A DNA stretch of 64,000 nucleotides from assembly GCA_018056685.1 (NCBI GenBank), contig JAGPFC010000007.1:1-64000 (forward strand), given 5' to 3'. The DNA comes from Smithella sp. (GTDB lineage: Bacteria; Desulfobacterota; Syntrophia; Syntrophales; Smithellaceae). Each line of letters opens with the position of its first letter. Positions within the stretch are counted from its first letter, which is position 1. The notes beneath the pieces were generated by a model. The model did not search any database and had not been told where the DNA came from. It saw only the letters and a list, made by a program, of their open reading frames with translations. This document shows, in pieces, positions 51,493-60,196 of this stretch. The translations under genes were made by a program, and so were the position numbers.

Positions 51493-51600
51493 ATGAGTAA
51501 ATCAATGGACAAAGGGAAAAAAGACGCCAAGAAGAAACCGGCTAAATCCGTCAAAGAAAAGAAAGAAGCCAAAAAGTTGAAGAAGGCATCCAAAGCCTGA
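51493..51600 (+). CDS. Small lysine-rich protein, 35 residues
   Basis: The product is M-S-K-S-M-D-K-G-K-K-D-A-K-K-K-P and continues with alternating Lys, Ala and Glu to residue 35, about 45 percent Lys. The ribosome binding site is strong (GGAGGA, 8 bases before ATG). Similar short basic proteins with the K-K-P-A-K-S-V-K-E-K-K pattern occur in many proteobacteria, usually unannotated; this is from memory. Nucleic-acid binding is possible but unproven. Confidence 0.6.
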   Translation: MSKSMDKGKKDAKKKPAKSVKEKKEAKKLKKASKA

Positions 51601-51759
51601 GTTCTGATCAGGCAAGCAAAAACAGCGGTAATCTTTACGGCGATTTTCACAAAATGTTTTATCCTGATTGAATCAGGACATACATTGGTGTGCTCGTTCC
51701 CTGAAATTTTTACCGTTCCTTAATATTACGACATAAAAAACAGCCTAAAAGGATTTCCC

Positions 51760-53385
51760 ATGAAAATTAAATTTCTCGGAGCGGCCAGAGAAGTCACCGG
51801 CTCCTGTTTTGTTATCGAAACCGATCAGGCAAGATTCGCCGTTGACTGCGGGATGCATCAGGGCGGATCAGACATGGAAGCACGCAATTGGGACACCCAT
51901 GTTTATGACCCGAAAAACATCGATTTCTTTCTGATAACGCACGCGCACATTGATCATTCCGGTTTGCTGCCGCGTATGGTACAGAATGGATTTAAGGGGC
52001 CTGTTTACGCAACAGAGCCGTCGGGAGACCTGATCAAGATCCTGCTTCTGGACAGCGCCCATATCCAGGAAACCGATTCGATTTCAAAAACGAGAAGGTT
52101 GCAGCGTAACGGCAAGGCTGAAACTGTTGTGCCGCTTTATTCAACCGGGGATGCCGAAGCGGTAGCGCCTCTGATTAAAACAAAACGTTACAATGAAGTT
52201 TTCACGCCCGCCAATGGCATCAAGGTTAATTTTCAGGATGCCGGCCACATTCTGGGCGCGGCGATTCTGGAATTATACGTGGAAGAGAATGGTTCTTCCA
52301 CGAAGCTGGTATTCTCCGGTGACATCGGCCGCCGTCATCAGTTGCTGATGAAGGATCCGGTGGACATCCATGACGCGGACTTCCTTTTTATGGAATCGAC
52401 TTACGGCGACCGCAATCATAAAGGCGAAGAAGACAGCTTAAATGAAATGTCTGAAGCGATTCAGTACAGTTACTCCAGAAATGAAAAGATCATCATTCCC
52501 GCTTTCGCTGTGGAACGAACCCAGGAAATTCTTTATTCTCTTTATCTGCTCAATCGCGACGGCAGACTGCCCAAAGACATCCCGGTGATTCTGGACAGCC
52601 CGCTGGCCATCAAGGCAACGGAAATATTCCGTAAATACCGTTCCTATCTGGACGCGGAGACGCACAGTCTTTTAAAAGAAGGAGAAGACCCTCTGGATCT
52701 GCCGCAGCTTCAGTTTTCGTCATCAACCGAGCAATCCATGAAAATCAATGAAATGAAAGGATCGGCGATCGTTATCTCCGCAAGCGGTATGGCCAACGCC
52801 GGAAGAATCCGGCATCATCTGCGGCATAATTTATGGCGTCCCGGCGCCAGCATTGTTTTTGTCGGTTTTCAGGCGCAGGGAACCCCCGGCCGGAAAATCA
52901 TCGAAGGCGCGAAAAAAATCCGCATTTTCAATGAAGACATCGCTGTCAAGGCCAAAATATGGACTATCGGCGGTTTTTCCGCCCATGCCGGGCAAAGCCA
53001 GCTTCTGGAATGGTTGAGTAATTTTTCAAATAAAGAAATGCCGGTCTTTTTGATTCACGGTGAACCGGCCACGCAGGACACACTGGCTTTGTTAATCAAA
53101 CAGAAGCTTGGTTTTGACATCACCATTCCCGACTATCTGGAAGAAATCAACATCCGGGCGGGCCGCAAACCGGAGGCCGTAAAACAGCCGCCGGCCATCC
53201 CGCAGCCGGTTGATATCGCGCCGTTGCTGTCCGAGCTGAAAGCAAAAATAGACGACCTCAGCAGCCAGATGGGACATATTCAATCTCTGCCTGCATCACG
53301 GCAGATTGAATTTCTCAACCTGATCCGACAGGCCAAACTGAGTATGGATGAAATAAAAATCAGAGATCTGAGCGCCCGGAAATAG
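51760..53385 (+). CDS. Beta-CASP metallo-beta-lactamase nuclease
   Basis: 541 residues of the CPSF73/Ysh1-like RNA-processing exonuclease group. The metallo-beta-lactamase part has H-A-H-I-D-H-S-G (about 66-73), a later G-D-I-G-R and E-S-T-Y-G-D-R-N-H; the beta-CASP domain has P-A-F-A-V-E-R-T-Q and A-S-G-M; the last His is in F-S-A-H-A-G-Q. These residues hold the two zinc ions. It probably cleaves or trims RNA. The C-terminal 80 residues are an added helical tail. AAAGGAT precedes the ATG. Confidence 0.88.
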   Translation: MKIKFLGAAREVTGSCFVIETDQARFAVDCGMHQGGSDMEARNWDTHVYDPKNIDFFLITHAHIDHSGLLPRMVQNGFKGPVYATEPSGDLIKILLLDSAHIQETDSISKTRRLQRNGKAETVVPLYSTGDAEAVAPLIKTKRYNEVFTPANGIKVNFQDAGHILGAAILELYVEENGSSTKLVFSGDIGRRHQLLMKDPVDIHDADFLFMESTYGDRNHKGEEDSLNEMSEAIQYSYSRNEKIIIPAFAVERTQEILYSLYLLNRDGRLPKDIPVILDSPLAIKATEIFRKYRSYLDAETHSLLKEGEDPLDLPQLQFSSSTEQSMKINEMKGSAIVISASGMANAGRIRHHLRHNLWRPGASIVFVGFQAQGTPGRKIIEGAKKIRIFNEDIAVKAKIWTIGGFSAHAGQSQLLEWLSNFSNKEMPVFLIHGEPATQDTLALLIKQKLGFDITIPDYLEEINIRAGRKPEAVKQPPAIPQPVDIAPLLSELKAKIDDLSSQMGHIQSLPASRQIEFLNLIRQAKLSMDEIKIRDLSARK

Positions 53386-53390
53386 AAATT

Positions 53391-54314
53391 TTATATTCCC
53401 CGCTGATGGATTTTGATTTCGGGATGGAAAATCAACGCCATCGTTTCGATCGCGTCAAAAAGCCGTGGCGACGCCCGGCTGATGAGATCGGTATTCACCG
53501 GATAAATTTGATTATTTTTCACTGCTGATATCTGATCAAATTGTTTCCAGAATTTTTTCACCGCCGTAAATTCGCGGTCATGGGCCATGGGCGCGAATAG
53601 AATGATTTCCGGCGCTCCCCTCATAATGCCTTCCGCGCTGTAGCGGGGATAACGGGCGGTATCATTACCGGCAATATTGAATCCGCCGGCACGATCAATG
53701 ACTTCATCAATTAATGTTCCGCCTCCCACGGTAATGAGCGGCTCCAGACCGATTTGGAAAAACACCCTCGGTCTGGTTTTGTTTTTTGTCTGCGCGGTAA
53801 TGTTGCGCAGTCTCCCGCGCAGTTTTTTCACCAGTTGAGCGGCGACATTTTTTCGATTGGTGATTTCCCCGATATGAAGGATGCCTTCCAGGATTTTGTC
53901 GGTACGGGAAGGGTTGATGACATAAACAGGCAGGCCGATTCTTTCCAGTTGCATCACGGTATCTTTCCGGTTGCCGTCGACAGTCGCGATGATTAAATCC
54001 GGCTTCAACGAAACAATTTTTTCGATGGAGGGATTGGAGAATCCTCCGATGCGCGGTTTTTTAAGCGCGCGGGATGGCCAGTTGCAATAATTGGTAACGC
54101 CCGCAATTTCGTTGTCCAGACCAAGCGCGTAAAGTGTTTCGGTGATCCCGGGCGCCAGAGAAACAATTTTCCGCGGTGTCCCGGCAATATGGACACGACG
54201 TCCTGTTTCGTCGGTTACCACAAAACCAAAGGATGTTTGAACCCAAAAAAAGGTAAGCGCTAAATTAATCAACCATATTAATTTTTTTCGCCGATCGGAT
54301 AGTTGATTGCGCAT
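53391..54314 (-). CDS. BtuF-like periplasmic substrate-binding protein
   Basis: 307 residues. A signal peptide (about 10-32, ending before F-V-V-T-D-E-T-G) is followed by the PBP-II/helical-backbone fold of BtuF and siderophore-binding proteins: R-K-I-V-S-L-A-P-G-I-T-E-T-L, then G-V-T-N-Y-C-N-W-P, D-L-I-I-A and a C-terminal N-Q-I-Y-P-V-N. Cobalamin or ferric-siderophore uptake is likely. The ATG at 54314 was chosen because the longer frame from 54431 is inside the TonB gene; its ribosome binding site is weak. No ABC permease or ATPase is adjacent. Confidence 0.8.
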   Translation of the reverse strand: MRNQLSDRRKKLIWLINLALTFFWVQTSFGFVVTDETGRRVHIAGTPRKIVSLAPGITETLYALGLDNEIAGVTNYCNWPSRALKKPRIGGFSNPSIEKIVSLKPDLIIATVDGNRKDTVMQLERIGLPVYVINPSRTDKILEGILHIGEITNRKNVAAQLVKKLRGRLRNITAQTKNKTRPRVFFQIGLEPLITVGGGTLIDEVIDRAGGFNIAGNDTARYPRYSAEGIMRGAPEIILFAPMAHDREFTAVKKFWKQFDQISAVKNNQIYPVNTDLISRASPRLFDAIETMALIFHPEIKIHQRGI

Positions 54315-54333
54315 AAAGGTCTTCAAATATAAT

Positions 54334-54918
54334 CTAGTCGGTGATCTTGTAGTTGAACGAAGCAATGATATGCAGGCGTGAAAGGTCGTAATTCGCCGGC
54401 AAGGGTTCGTAGGGAGCGGCATCCTGCACAACCCTTAAGGCTCCCTGATCAAGATTCTGCGATCCTGACGAAGACAAAAGAGCGACGCCGGCAAGCGTGC
54501 CGTTGGCGTCAATGGACATTTTGACGACGACATTACCCTCTTCAATATTTTCGTAAGCTTTTTGAGGGTAAACCCAAATGCGCAGAATCCTGTTTTTGAC
54601 TTTCGTCAGGTAAGGAACATATTTCACGTCCAGGGTTCCCAGATCAACGGTGTCTTCGCGCCAGCCATGATCTTTAACGGCATCACCTTTTTCTTTCCGC
54701 GACTGATCGGATTTTGTTTGCGCCTCGTCCTTTTTAACTTCTTTATTTTTTTTAACCGGCTCCGGTTTATCATCGGATTCCGGATCACTGATACTGACCG
54801 AAAGAACATCCAGCGGCTTGGCATAATCATTCAAATTAATCATGCCTGCCACTCCCAGAAGCGTCATGTGAATGATCACAGATATTAAGACCGGCCAAAG
54901 GATGGCTCTTTTATCCAT
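54334..54918 (-). CDS. TonB-family protein
   Basis: 194 residues: one N-terminal membrane helix (about 9-27), a charged Lys/Glu/Pro/Asp linker (about 45-90) that would span the periplasm, and a TonB C-terminal domain (about 100-190) with V-Y-P-Q-K-A and N-V-V-V-K-M-S-I-D-A-N-G. It would carry the proton-motive force to an outer-membrane receptor. ExbB and ExbD are not in the window. The BtuF-like gene starts 20 bases after its stop, so the pair serves one uptake route. Confidence 0.85.
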   Translation of the reverse strand: MDKRAILWPVLISVIIHMTLLGVAGMINLNDYAKPLDVLSVSISDPESDDKPEPVKKNKEVKKDEAQTKSDQSRKEKGDAVKDHGWREDTVDLGTLDVKYVPYLTKVKNRILRIWVYPQKAYENIEEGNVVVKMSIDANGTLAGVALLSSSGSQNLDQGALRVVQDAAPYEPLPANYDLSRLHIIASFNYKITD

Positions 54919-55081
54919 ATTTTATGTTTCCCTGATCTGGATATCCTGTCCGCAAAACTGATTTGCGCCATACCATATACGGCATTGACCACAAAATCAA
55001 TAATCGGAATGCGCATGGTCAAACAAATTTTTGGAAAGGACGGGGTGTCTGAAAATCAGTGCCGGAAAAATATTTCAGACA

Positions 55082-55111
55082 AGAAAAAAGGCAGGATTCA
55101 AATCCTGCCTT
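55082..55111 (-). terminator. Rho-independent terminator of the SWIB gene
   Basis: On the minus strand, AAGGCAGGAT and ATCCTGCCTT pair around TTGA and are followed by TTTTTTC. It lies 24 bases past the stop codon. Confidence 0.85.
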
Positions 55112-55134
55112 AAAAAAAATATTGGATCAAAACT

Positions 55135-55461
55135 CTACTCGATATTGGCGCTGACAACAGAGGCAATCTGCATCATATCAATCGTCTGACCTTCTTTCAG
55201 TTTGGTGAAGTCAACAACCTTGCCGCTCGATGTTTTAACCTTGGTATTGTTAATAATCTTGATTAACTTGGCGTCAATGACAATGTTTTTCCCGGCGTTT
55301 TCCGGTTTGCCGTTGACTTTGGTTGTCTGCAGTTTGTTGGCTTTAATATAGTCCCAGAGTTTTTTCGTTATTTCCGTGCGGGGTAGCGCTTTCGCTCCCA
55401 ACAGTTCCGCCAGATCCGCCTTCAACTTCACCGGTTTACTCAATCCTTTTTTTTCCGCCAT
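55135..55461 (-). CDS. SWIB/MDM2-domain protein
   Basis: 108 residues. The middle (about 17-90) is a SWIB domain: A-D-L-A-E-L-L-G, R-T-E-I-T-K-K-L-W-D-Y-I-K-A-N-K-L-Q then I-V-I-D-A-K-L. In eukaryotes SWIB occurs in chromatin remodellers; in bacteria it occurs alone in chlamydiae and some others, where it may bind DNA. The C-terminus adds a short G-K-V-V-D-F-T segment. The promoter at 55519-55548 puts the start inside the longer frame (from 55548), and GGAGG fits the ATG at 55461. Flanked by a terminator. Confidence 0.85.
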   Translation of the reverse strand: MAEKKGLSKPVKLKADLAELLGAKALPRTEITKKLWDYIKANKLQTTKVNGKPENAGKNIVIDAKLIKIINNTKVKTSSGKVVDFTKLKEGQTIDMMQIASVVSANIE

Positions 55462-55518
55462 AATCATTGCCTCCGTTTTTTTAGTTTTTAGTTTTTGCGA
55501 AATGTCTTTGTGGGGGGA

Positions 55519-55548
55519 AGTATAAGAACTTTCAGTTTTGTCTGTCAA
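55519..55548 (-). promoter_or_regulatory. Sigma-70 promoter of the SWIB gene
   Basis: On the minus strand, TTGACA (55548-55543) and TATACT (55524-55519) are 18 bases apart. The predicted start near 55512 excludes the longer reading frame. Confidence 0.7.
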
Positions 55549-55622
55549 GGAAATATTAACAAAGATTCATCATGAAAACGCTGCCGGCATCGGTCAAAAA
55601 ACCGACCGGCCAGATTATTTTA

Positions 55623-55649
55623 TTGACACAATGCCTGACTTCTTATAAT
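55623..55649 (+). promoter_or_regulatory. Possible promoter of the malic enzyme gene
   Basis: Perfect TTGACA (55623-55628) and TATAAT (55644-55649) but only 15 bases apart, which would weaken it. Confidence 0.45.
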
Positions 55650-55697
55650 CCAATGCCGCTAAAAAAAGTGTTTTATTAATAAATTCAGGGGTGAAAA

Positions 55698-57353
55698 ATG
55701 TCCAATCAGCCGGTGAAAAACCGCTCAATCAAAATTCCACGGGGAAGAACTCTGCTTCAGGACCCGGCTCTTAATAAAGGAACCGTTTTCAACGAAGAAG
55801 AGCGGGATCTTCTCGGTTTGAGAGGACTGCTGCCTCCGCGCGTTTTCTCCCCCTCGGACAGAATTCTGCATATCATCAGCAACGTCCGGCGCAAAACAAC
55901 CGACCTGGAAAAATATCTTTATCTGTCCGGTGTGCAAAATCGAAACGAGAATCTCTTCTATCGCGTCCTGATGGATAACATGCAGGAACTGATGCCCATT
56001 ATTTATACGCCAACGGTCGGACAGGCCTGTCAGGACTACAGCAAAATATTCAGCGAAGCGCGCGGTATTTTCATTACAAAAAATGATCGTGGCCGCATAA
56101 AAAAGGTCTTGAAAAACTGGCCGCATAAAAATGTCAGCGTCATTGTGGTCACGGACGGTGAACGCATCCTGGGGCTGGGGGATCTCGGCGCCAACGGAAT
56201 GGGCATTCCCATCGGTAAATTGTCGCTTTACACCGCCTGCGCGGGCATTGATCCGAAATCCTGCCTCCCGGTCACCATTGATGTCGGAACAAACAATCAG
56301 GAACTCCTGAATGCTCCGGATTATATCGGTCTGCCGGAAACGCGTCTGCGGGGCAGTGAATACGATGCGTTGATTGATGAATTCATGGCCGCGGCGTCCA
56401 AAGCTTTTCCCGGTGTGATGATTCAAATGGAAGACTTCGGCAACGTGAATGCTTTCCGGTTGCTCGAAAAATACCGCAACCGGTACTGCATGTTTAACGA
56501 CGACATTCAGGGAACGGCATCGGTCGCGCTGGCCGGTCTGTATTCCGCCCTGCGGATAACCGGCGGAAAAATTTCTCAGCAGCGACTGCTTTTCCTGGGC
56601 GCGGGAGAAGCGGCCATCGGTATCGGCGATCTTGTTTCTTCGGCCATGATGGAAGAAGGATTGTCTTTATCCGAAGCGCATGCCCATTGCTGGTTTGTGG
56701 ATTCCAAAGGCCTGGTCGTGAAAAGCCGCACCGATTTAGTGGAACACAAAAAACCGTACGCGCATGATTTTCCGTTCCATCAAGACCTCTTCTCCGCTGT
56801 GGAAGCCCTGAAGCCAACAGCCATCATCGGCGTATCCGGCCAGCCCCGCACCTTCACTCCGGAAATTATCAGCGCGATGGGCCGGATCAACGAACGACCA
56901 ATCATTTTCGCGCTTTCCAACCCGACCTCCAAGGCTGAATGTTCCGCCGAAGAGGCTTATCGTTACACCGAAGGGAGGGCGATTTTTGCCAGCGGCAGTC
57001 CTTTTCCATCCGTCCAAATAGACGGACGCGTCTTTGTCCCGGGACAGGCCAACAACGCCTACATATTCCCCGGTGTCGGGCTGGGCGTCATCGCCTCGAA
57101 AGCCTTCCGTGTCACGGATGAAATGTTTACCGCCGCCGCCAAATCACTGGTGAAACAGGTAACAGCAGAAGATTTAAAAACGGGTTGTCTTTTCCCTTCC
57201 CTCAAGCGTATTCGTGAAGTCTCTGCCAATATCGCGCTGGCGGTGGCCAAAATCGCCTTCACACGGGGACTTACTTCCATAGCCGAACCGGCAGATTTAT
57301 CCGGTCATATCCGCTCAATCATGTATGAGCCTGATTTTCATCCTTATATCTGA
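55698..57353 (+). CDS. maeA: NAD-dependent malic enzyme
   Basis: 551 residues that match the large SfcA/MaeA type. It decarboxylates malate to pyruvate and NADH. Visible motifs are Y-T-P-T-V-G-Q-A-C (about 97-105), G-D-L-G-A-N-G-M-G-I-P-I-G-K (about 160-173), F-N-D-D-I-Q-G-T-A (about 266-274) for metal and malate binding, and G-A-G-E-A-A-I-G-I for NAD. AGGGGTG precedes the ATG. It begins the central-metabolism block, though gap, pgk and tpiA form a separate unit. Confidence 0.92.
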   Translation: MSNQPVKNRSIKIPRGRTLLQDPALNKGTVFNEEERDLLGLRGLLPPRVFSPSDRILHIISNVRRKTTDLEKYLYLSGVQNRNENLFYRVLMDNMQELMPIIYTPTVGQACQDYSKIFSEARGIFITKNDRGRIKKVLKNWPHKNVSVIVVTDGERILGLGDLGANGMGIPIGKLSLYTACAGIDPKSCLPVTIDVGTNNQELLNAPDYIGLPETRLRGSEYDALIDEFMAAASKAFPGVMIQMEDFGNVNAFRLLEKYRNRYCMFNDDIQGTASVALAGLYSALRITGGKISQQRLLFLGAGEAAIGIGDLVSSAMMEEGLSLSEAHAHCWFVDSKGLVVKSRTDLVEHKKPYAHDFPFHQDLFSAVEALKPTAIIGVSGQPRTFTPEIISAMGRINERPIIFALSNPTSKAECSAEEAYRYTEGRAIFASGSPFPSVQIDGRVFVPGQANNAYIFPGVGLGVIASKAFRVTDEMFTAAAKSLVKQVTAEDLKTGCLFPSLKRIREVSANIALAVAKIAFTRGLTSIAEPADLSGHIRSIMYEPDFHPYI

Positions 57354-57513
57354 TATTTTGACCTGATCATTTCCTTTCCAGATGCCGCCGTGCGTTATCA
57401 AAGCTTCTGATGCAATTTTTTTATTCAATATTTAATTGACATACAAAATTGTTCTCCCTATAGTTCAGAAACGTACTGACCTGATGATCATCATTCTGCG
57501 GAGGAAATTCAAA

Positions 57514-59043
57514 ATGATTCAGAAACCGGGATTCGACAACGAAAAATACATCAAGGAACAAACCACTGAAATCCTTAAAAGAGTGGACCGCTTCAACAAC
57601 AAACTTTACCTCGAATTCGGCGGCAAGCTTCTTTACGATTATCACGCCTCCCGAGTTCTGCCCGGTTATGATCCCAACGTCAAGATGCGCCTCATTCAGG
57701 AGCTGAAGGACAAAGCGGATATTATCCTTTGCATTTACGCCGGCGACATTGAAAGAAAAAAAATCCGTGCCGACTTCGGAATAACCTACGACGCGGACGC
57801 CCTCAAGCTGATCGACAATCTGCGATCCTGGGGAATCAATGTTTTGGGCGTTGTGATCACCCGTTTTGAAGAACAGCCCGCCGCCATCATCTTCAAAAAC
57901 AAACTGGAAAGGCGCGACATTCCCGTTTACACGCACCGGTTCACCAAAGGCTATCCGACAGACGTGGAAACGATTGTCAGCGATGAAGGTTACGGCGCCA
58001 ATACGTATATTAAAACGGACAAGCCGCTGGTGATCGTCACCGGACCGGGACCGGGCAGCGGCAAGATGGCCACCTGTCTTTCACAGCTCTACCATGACTA
58101 CAGACACGGCGTTAAATCCGGTTACGCCAAATTTGAAACCTTCCCCATCTGGAATATCCCACTCAAACATCCGGTCAATGTCGCTTATGAAGCGGCCACG
58201 GCTGATATCCGGGATTTCAACATGATTGATCCTTATCATCTGGACGCCTACGGAGAAAAATCGGTAAATTATAATCGCGACGTGGAAGTCTTTCCAGTGC
58301 TGAGAAGAATTCTGGAAAAGATTACGGGGGAACCTTCGTTTTATAAGTCACCGACGGACATGGGCGTCAACCGTGCCGGTTTTGCCATCATTGATGATGA
58401 AGTCACCCAACAAGCCTCAAAGATGGAGATCATCCGCCGTTATTTCCGTTACCGCTGCGAGTACGCGATGGGTTTTGCCGACCGTGAGACCGTTCAGCGT
58501 GTCGAGTTGTTCATGAAAGATTTCAATCTGGAACCGGAAGAGCGTCAGGTGGTCATGCCGGCCCGGGCAGCCGCCGTAACCCCTCCCCGGGAAGAAAGGG
58601 ATTATGAAAGAGGTAATGAAGGGATTTTCTGCGGTGCCGCTATTGAACTGAAAGACGGGAAAATTATCACCGGCAGCAACTCTTCCCTGATGCACGCCGC
58701 GACCAGCATGGTTTTGCATGCCGTCAAACATCTGGCGGAAATTCCGGATAAGATTAAACTGCTGCCGCCTCAGATTACGAATTCGGTAAAAAATCTGAAA
58801 ACGGAAATTCTTGATGAAAAATCAGTCAGCCTCGATCTGGAAGAGGCTCTTATCGCCATCAGCATCAGCGCGACCACCAATCCAGCCGCCCAGCTGGCGC
58901 TGGAGAAACTCAGGGACTTGAGAGATTGCGAAGCCCACATGACGCACATTCCCACCCCGGGCGATGAAGCCGGACTGAGAAGACTGGGCATTAATCTGAC
59001 CACGGATCCCAACTTCTCGACGAATGATTTATTCATCACTTAA
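57514..59043 (+). CDS. DUF1846 family protein
   Basis: 509 residues that match DUF1846 over the usual length. The start, I-Q-K-P-G-F-D-N-E-K-Y then L-Y-L-E-F-G-G-K-L, is diagnostic, and V-T-G-P-G-P-G-S-G-K-M-A-T (about 173-185) resembles a P-loop. Members are common in firmicutes and in some deltaproteobacteria; a role in nucleotide-type chemistry is suspected, not shown. The ATG at 57514 has GGAGGA upstream, and the frame before it from 57436 has none. Confidence 0.85.
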   Translation: MIQKPGFDNEKYIKEQTTEILKRVDRFNNKLYLEFGGKLLYDYHASRVLPGYDPNVKMRLIQELKDKADIILCIYAGDIERKKIRADFGITYDADALKLIDNLRSWGINVLGVVITRFEEQPAAIIFKNKLERRDIPVYTHRFTKGYPTDVETIVSDEGYGANTYIKTDKPLVIVTGPGPGSGKMATCLSQLYHDYRHGVKSGYAKFETFPIWNIPLKHPVNVAYEAATADIRDFNMIDPYHLDAYGEKSVNYNRDVEVFPVLRRILEKITGEPSFYKSPTDMGVNRAGFAIIDDEVTQQASKMEIIRRYFRYRCEYAMGFADRETVQRVELFMKDFNLEPEERQVVMPARAAAVTPPREERDYERGNEGIFCGAAIELKDGKIITGSNSSLMHAATSMVLHAVKHLAEIPDKIKLLPPQITNSVKNLKTEILDEKSVSLDLEEALIAISISATTNPAAQLALEKLRDLRDCEAHMTHIPTPGDEAGLRRLGINLTTDPNFSTNDLFIT

Positions 59044-59127
59044 ACATTTGTAAAAACTACATATTTTGATTATCTTGATAAAGCCCTGCGTCAGCCGGCT
59101 TTCCCATCTTCGGTCCGGCAAAACAGG

Positions 59128-59156
59128 TTGACAAAACAATTCTTTTAATTAATAAT
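59128..59156 (+). promoter_or_regulatory. Promoter of gap-pgk-tpiA
   Basis: TTGACA (59128-59133) and AATAAT (59151-59156) are 17 bases apart, 22 bases before the gap start codon. Confidence 0.6.
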
Positions 59157-59178
59157 TTTTCATCTCAAGGAGGTCTAT

Positions 59179-60177
59179 ATGTCAGTCAGAATTGCCATTA
59201 ACGGTTTCGGAAGAATCGGCCGGCTTGTCTATCGGGCCGGATATAAAAATGAAGATGTGGAATTTGTGGCGGTCAATGATCTTGCCGACACGAAAACACT
59301 CGCTCATCTGCTGAAGTATGATTCAACGCACGGGACACTGGATGCGGAGGTCAAGGCCGGCAATAATGTCATCAGCGTTGACGGAAAAGAAATGAAGACT
59401 TTTTCCGTCAGAGAACCGGAAACCCTGCCCTGGAAAGATTTAGGAGTTGATGTTGTCCTGGAGAGTACCGGCAGATTTACCGACAAGACCGGGGCCGGAA
59501 AACACATCGAGGCGGGAGCGCAAAAGGTCGTTATTTCCGCTCCGGCCAAGAATCCGGATGTGACTTTTGTTCTCGGTGTCAATCAGGAAGTTTACGATAA
59601 AAACAAACACCACATTATTTCCATGGGCTCCTGCACCACCAATTGTCTGGCGCCGATTGTCAAGATCCTGAATCAGGAATTCGGCGTTGAGTATGGTTTG
59701 ATGACGACCATTCATTCCTTCACCAATGATCAGGTGGTCGTGGATGAGGCACACAAGGATTTAAGAAGAGCGCGGGCCGCCGCGCTTTCGATGATCCCCA
59801 CCACCACCGGCGCGGCCCGCGCCATCGCGGAAGTGATTCCCGAAATGAAGGGCAAGCTCGACGGGCTGGCGATTCGTGTGCCGACGCCGAATGTTTCCCT
59901 GGTTGATTTTGTGGCCACACTTTCCAAAAGCACCACCCGTAATGAAATCAACGACAAATTCAGGGAATATGCCGGGGGCGCGATGAAAGGAATCCTCGCC
60001 TGTTCGGAAGAAGAACTGGTTTCCCGCGACTTCAACGGAAACAAACATTCTTCCATCGTGGATATGCCCAACACAACCGTCATCGGCGGCAACATGGTGA
60101 AGATTCTTTCCTGGTATGACAATGAATGGGGCTTTTCCAACAGAATGCTGGAACTGCTTTCTTTTATAATGAAATAG
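59179..60177 (+). CDS. gap: Glyceraldehyde-3-phosphate dehydrogenase
   Basis: 332 residues. It oxidises glyceraldehyde-3-phosphate to 1,3-bisphosphoglycerate with NAD. N-G-F-G-R-I-G-R (about 8-15) is the NAD loop; the catalytic Cys152 lies in S-M-G-S-C-T-T-N-C; T-G-A-A-R-A is near 210. AAGGAGG precedes the ATG. The order gap-pgk-tpiA with 19- and 11-base gaps marks one operon. Confidence 0.97.
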   Translation: MSVRIAINGFGRIGRLVYRAGYKNEDVEFVAVNDLADTKTLAHLLKYDSTHGTLDAEVKAGNNVISVDGKEMKTFSVREPETLPWKDLGVDVVLESTGRFTDKTGAGKHIEAGAQKVVISAPAKNPDVTFVLGVNQEVYDKNKHHIISMGSCTTNCLAPIVKILNQEFGVEYGLMTTIHSFTNDQVVVDEAHKDLRRARAAALSMIPTTTGAARAIAEVIPEMKGKLDGLAIRVPTPNVSLVDFVATLSKSTTRNEINDKFREYAGGAMKGILACSEEELVSRDFNGNKHSSIVDMPNTTVIGGNMVKILSWYDNEWGFSNRMLELLSFIMK

Positions 60178-60196
60178 AAAAGATAAGGATTGGAGT

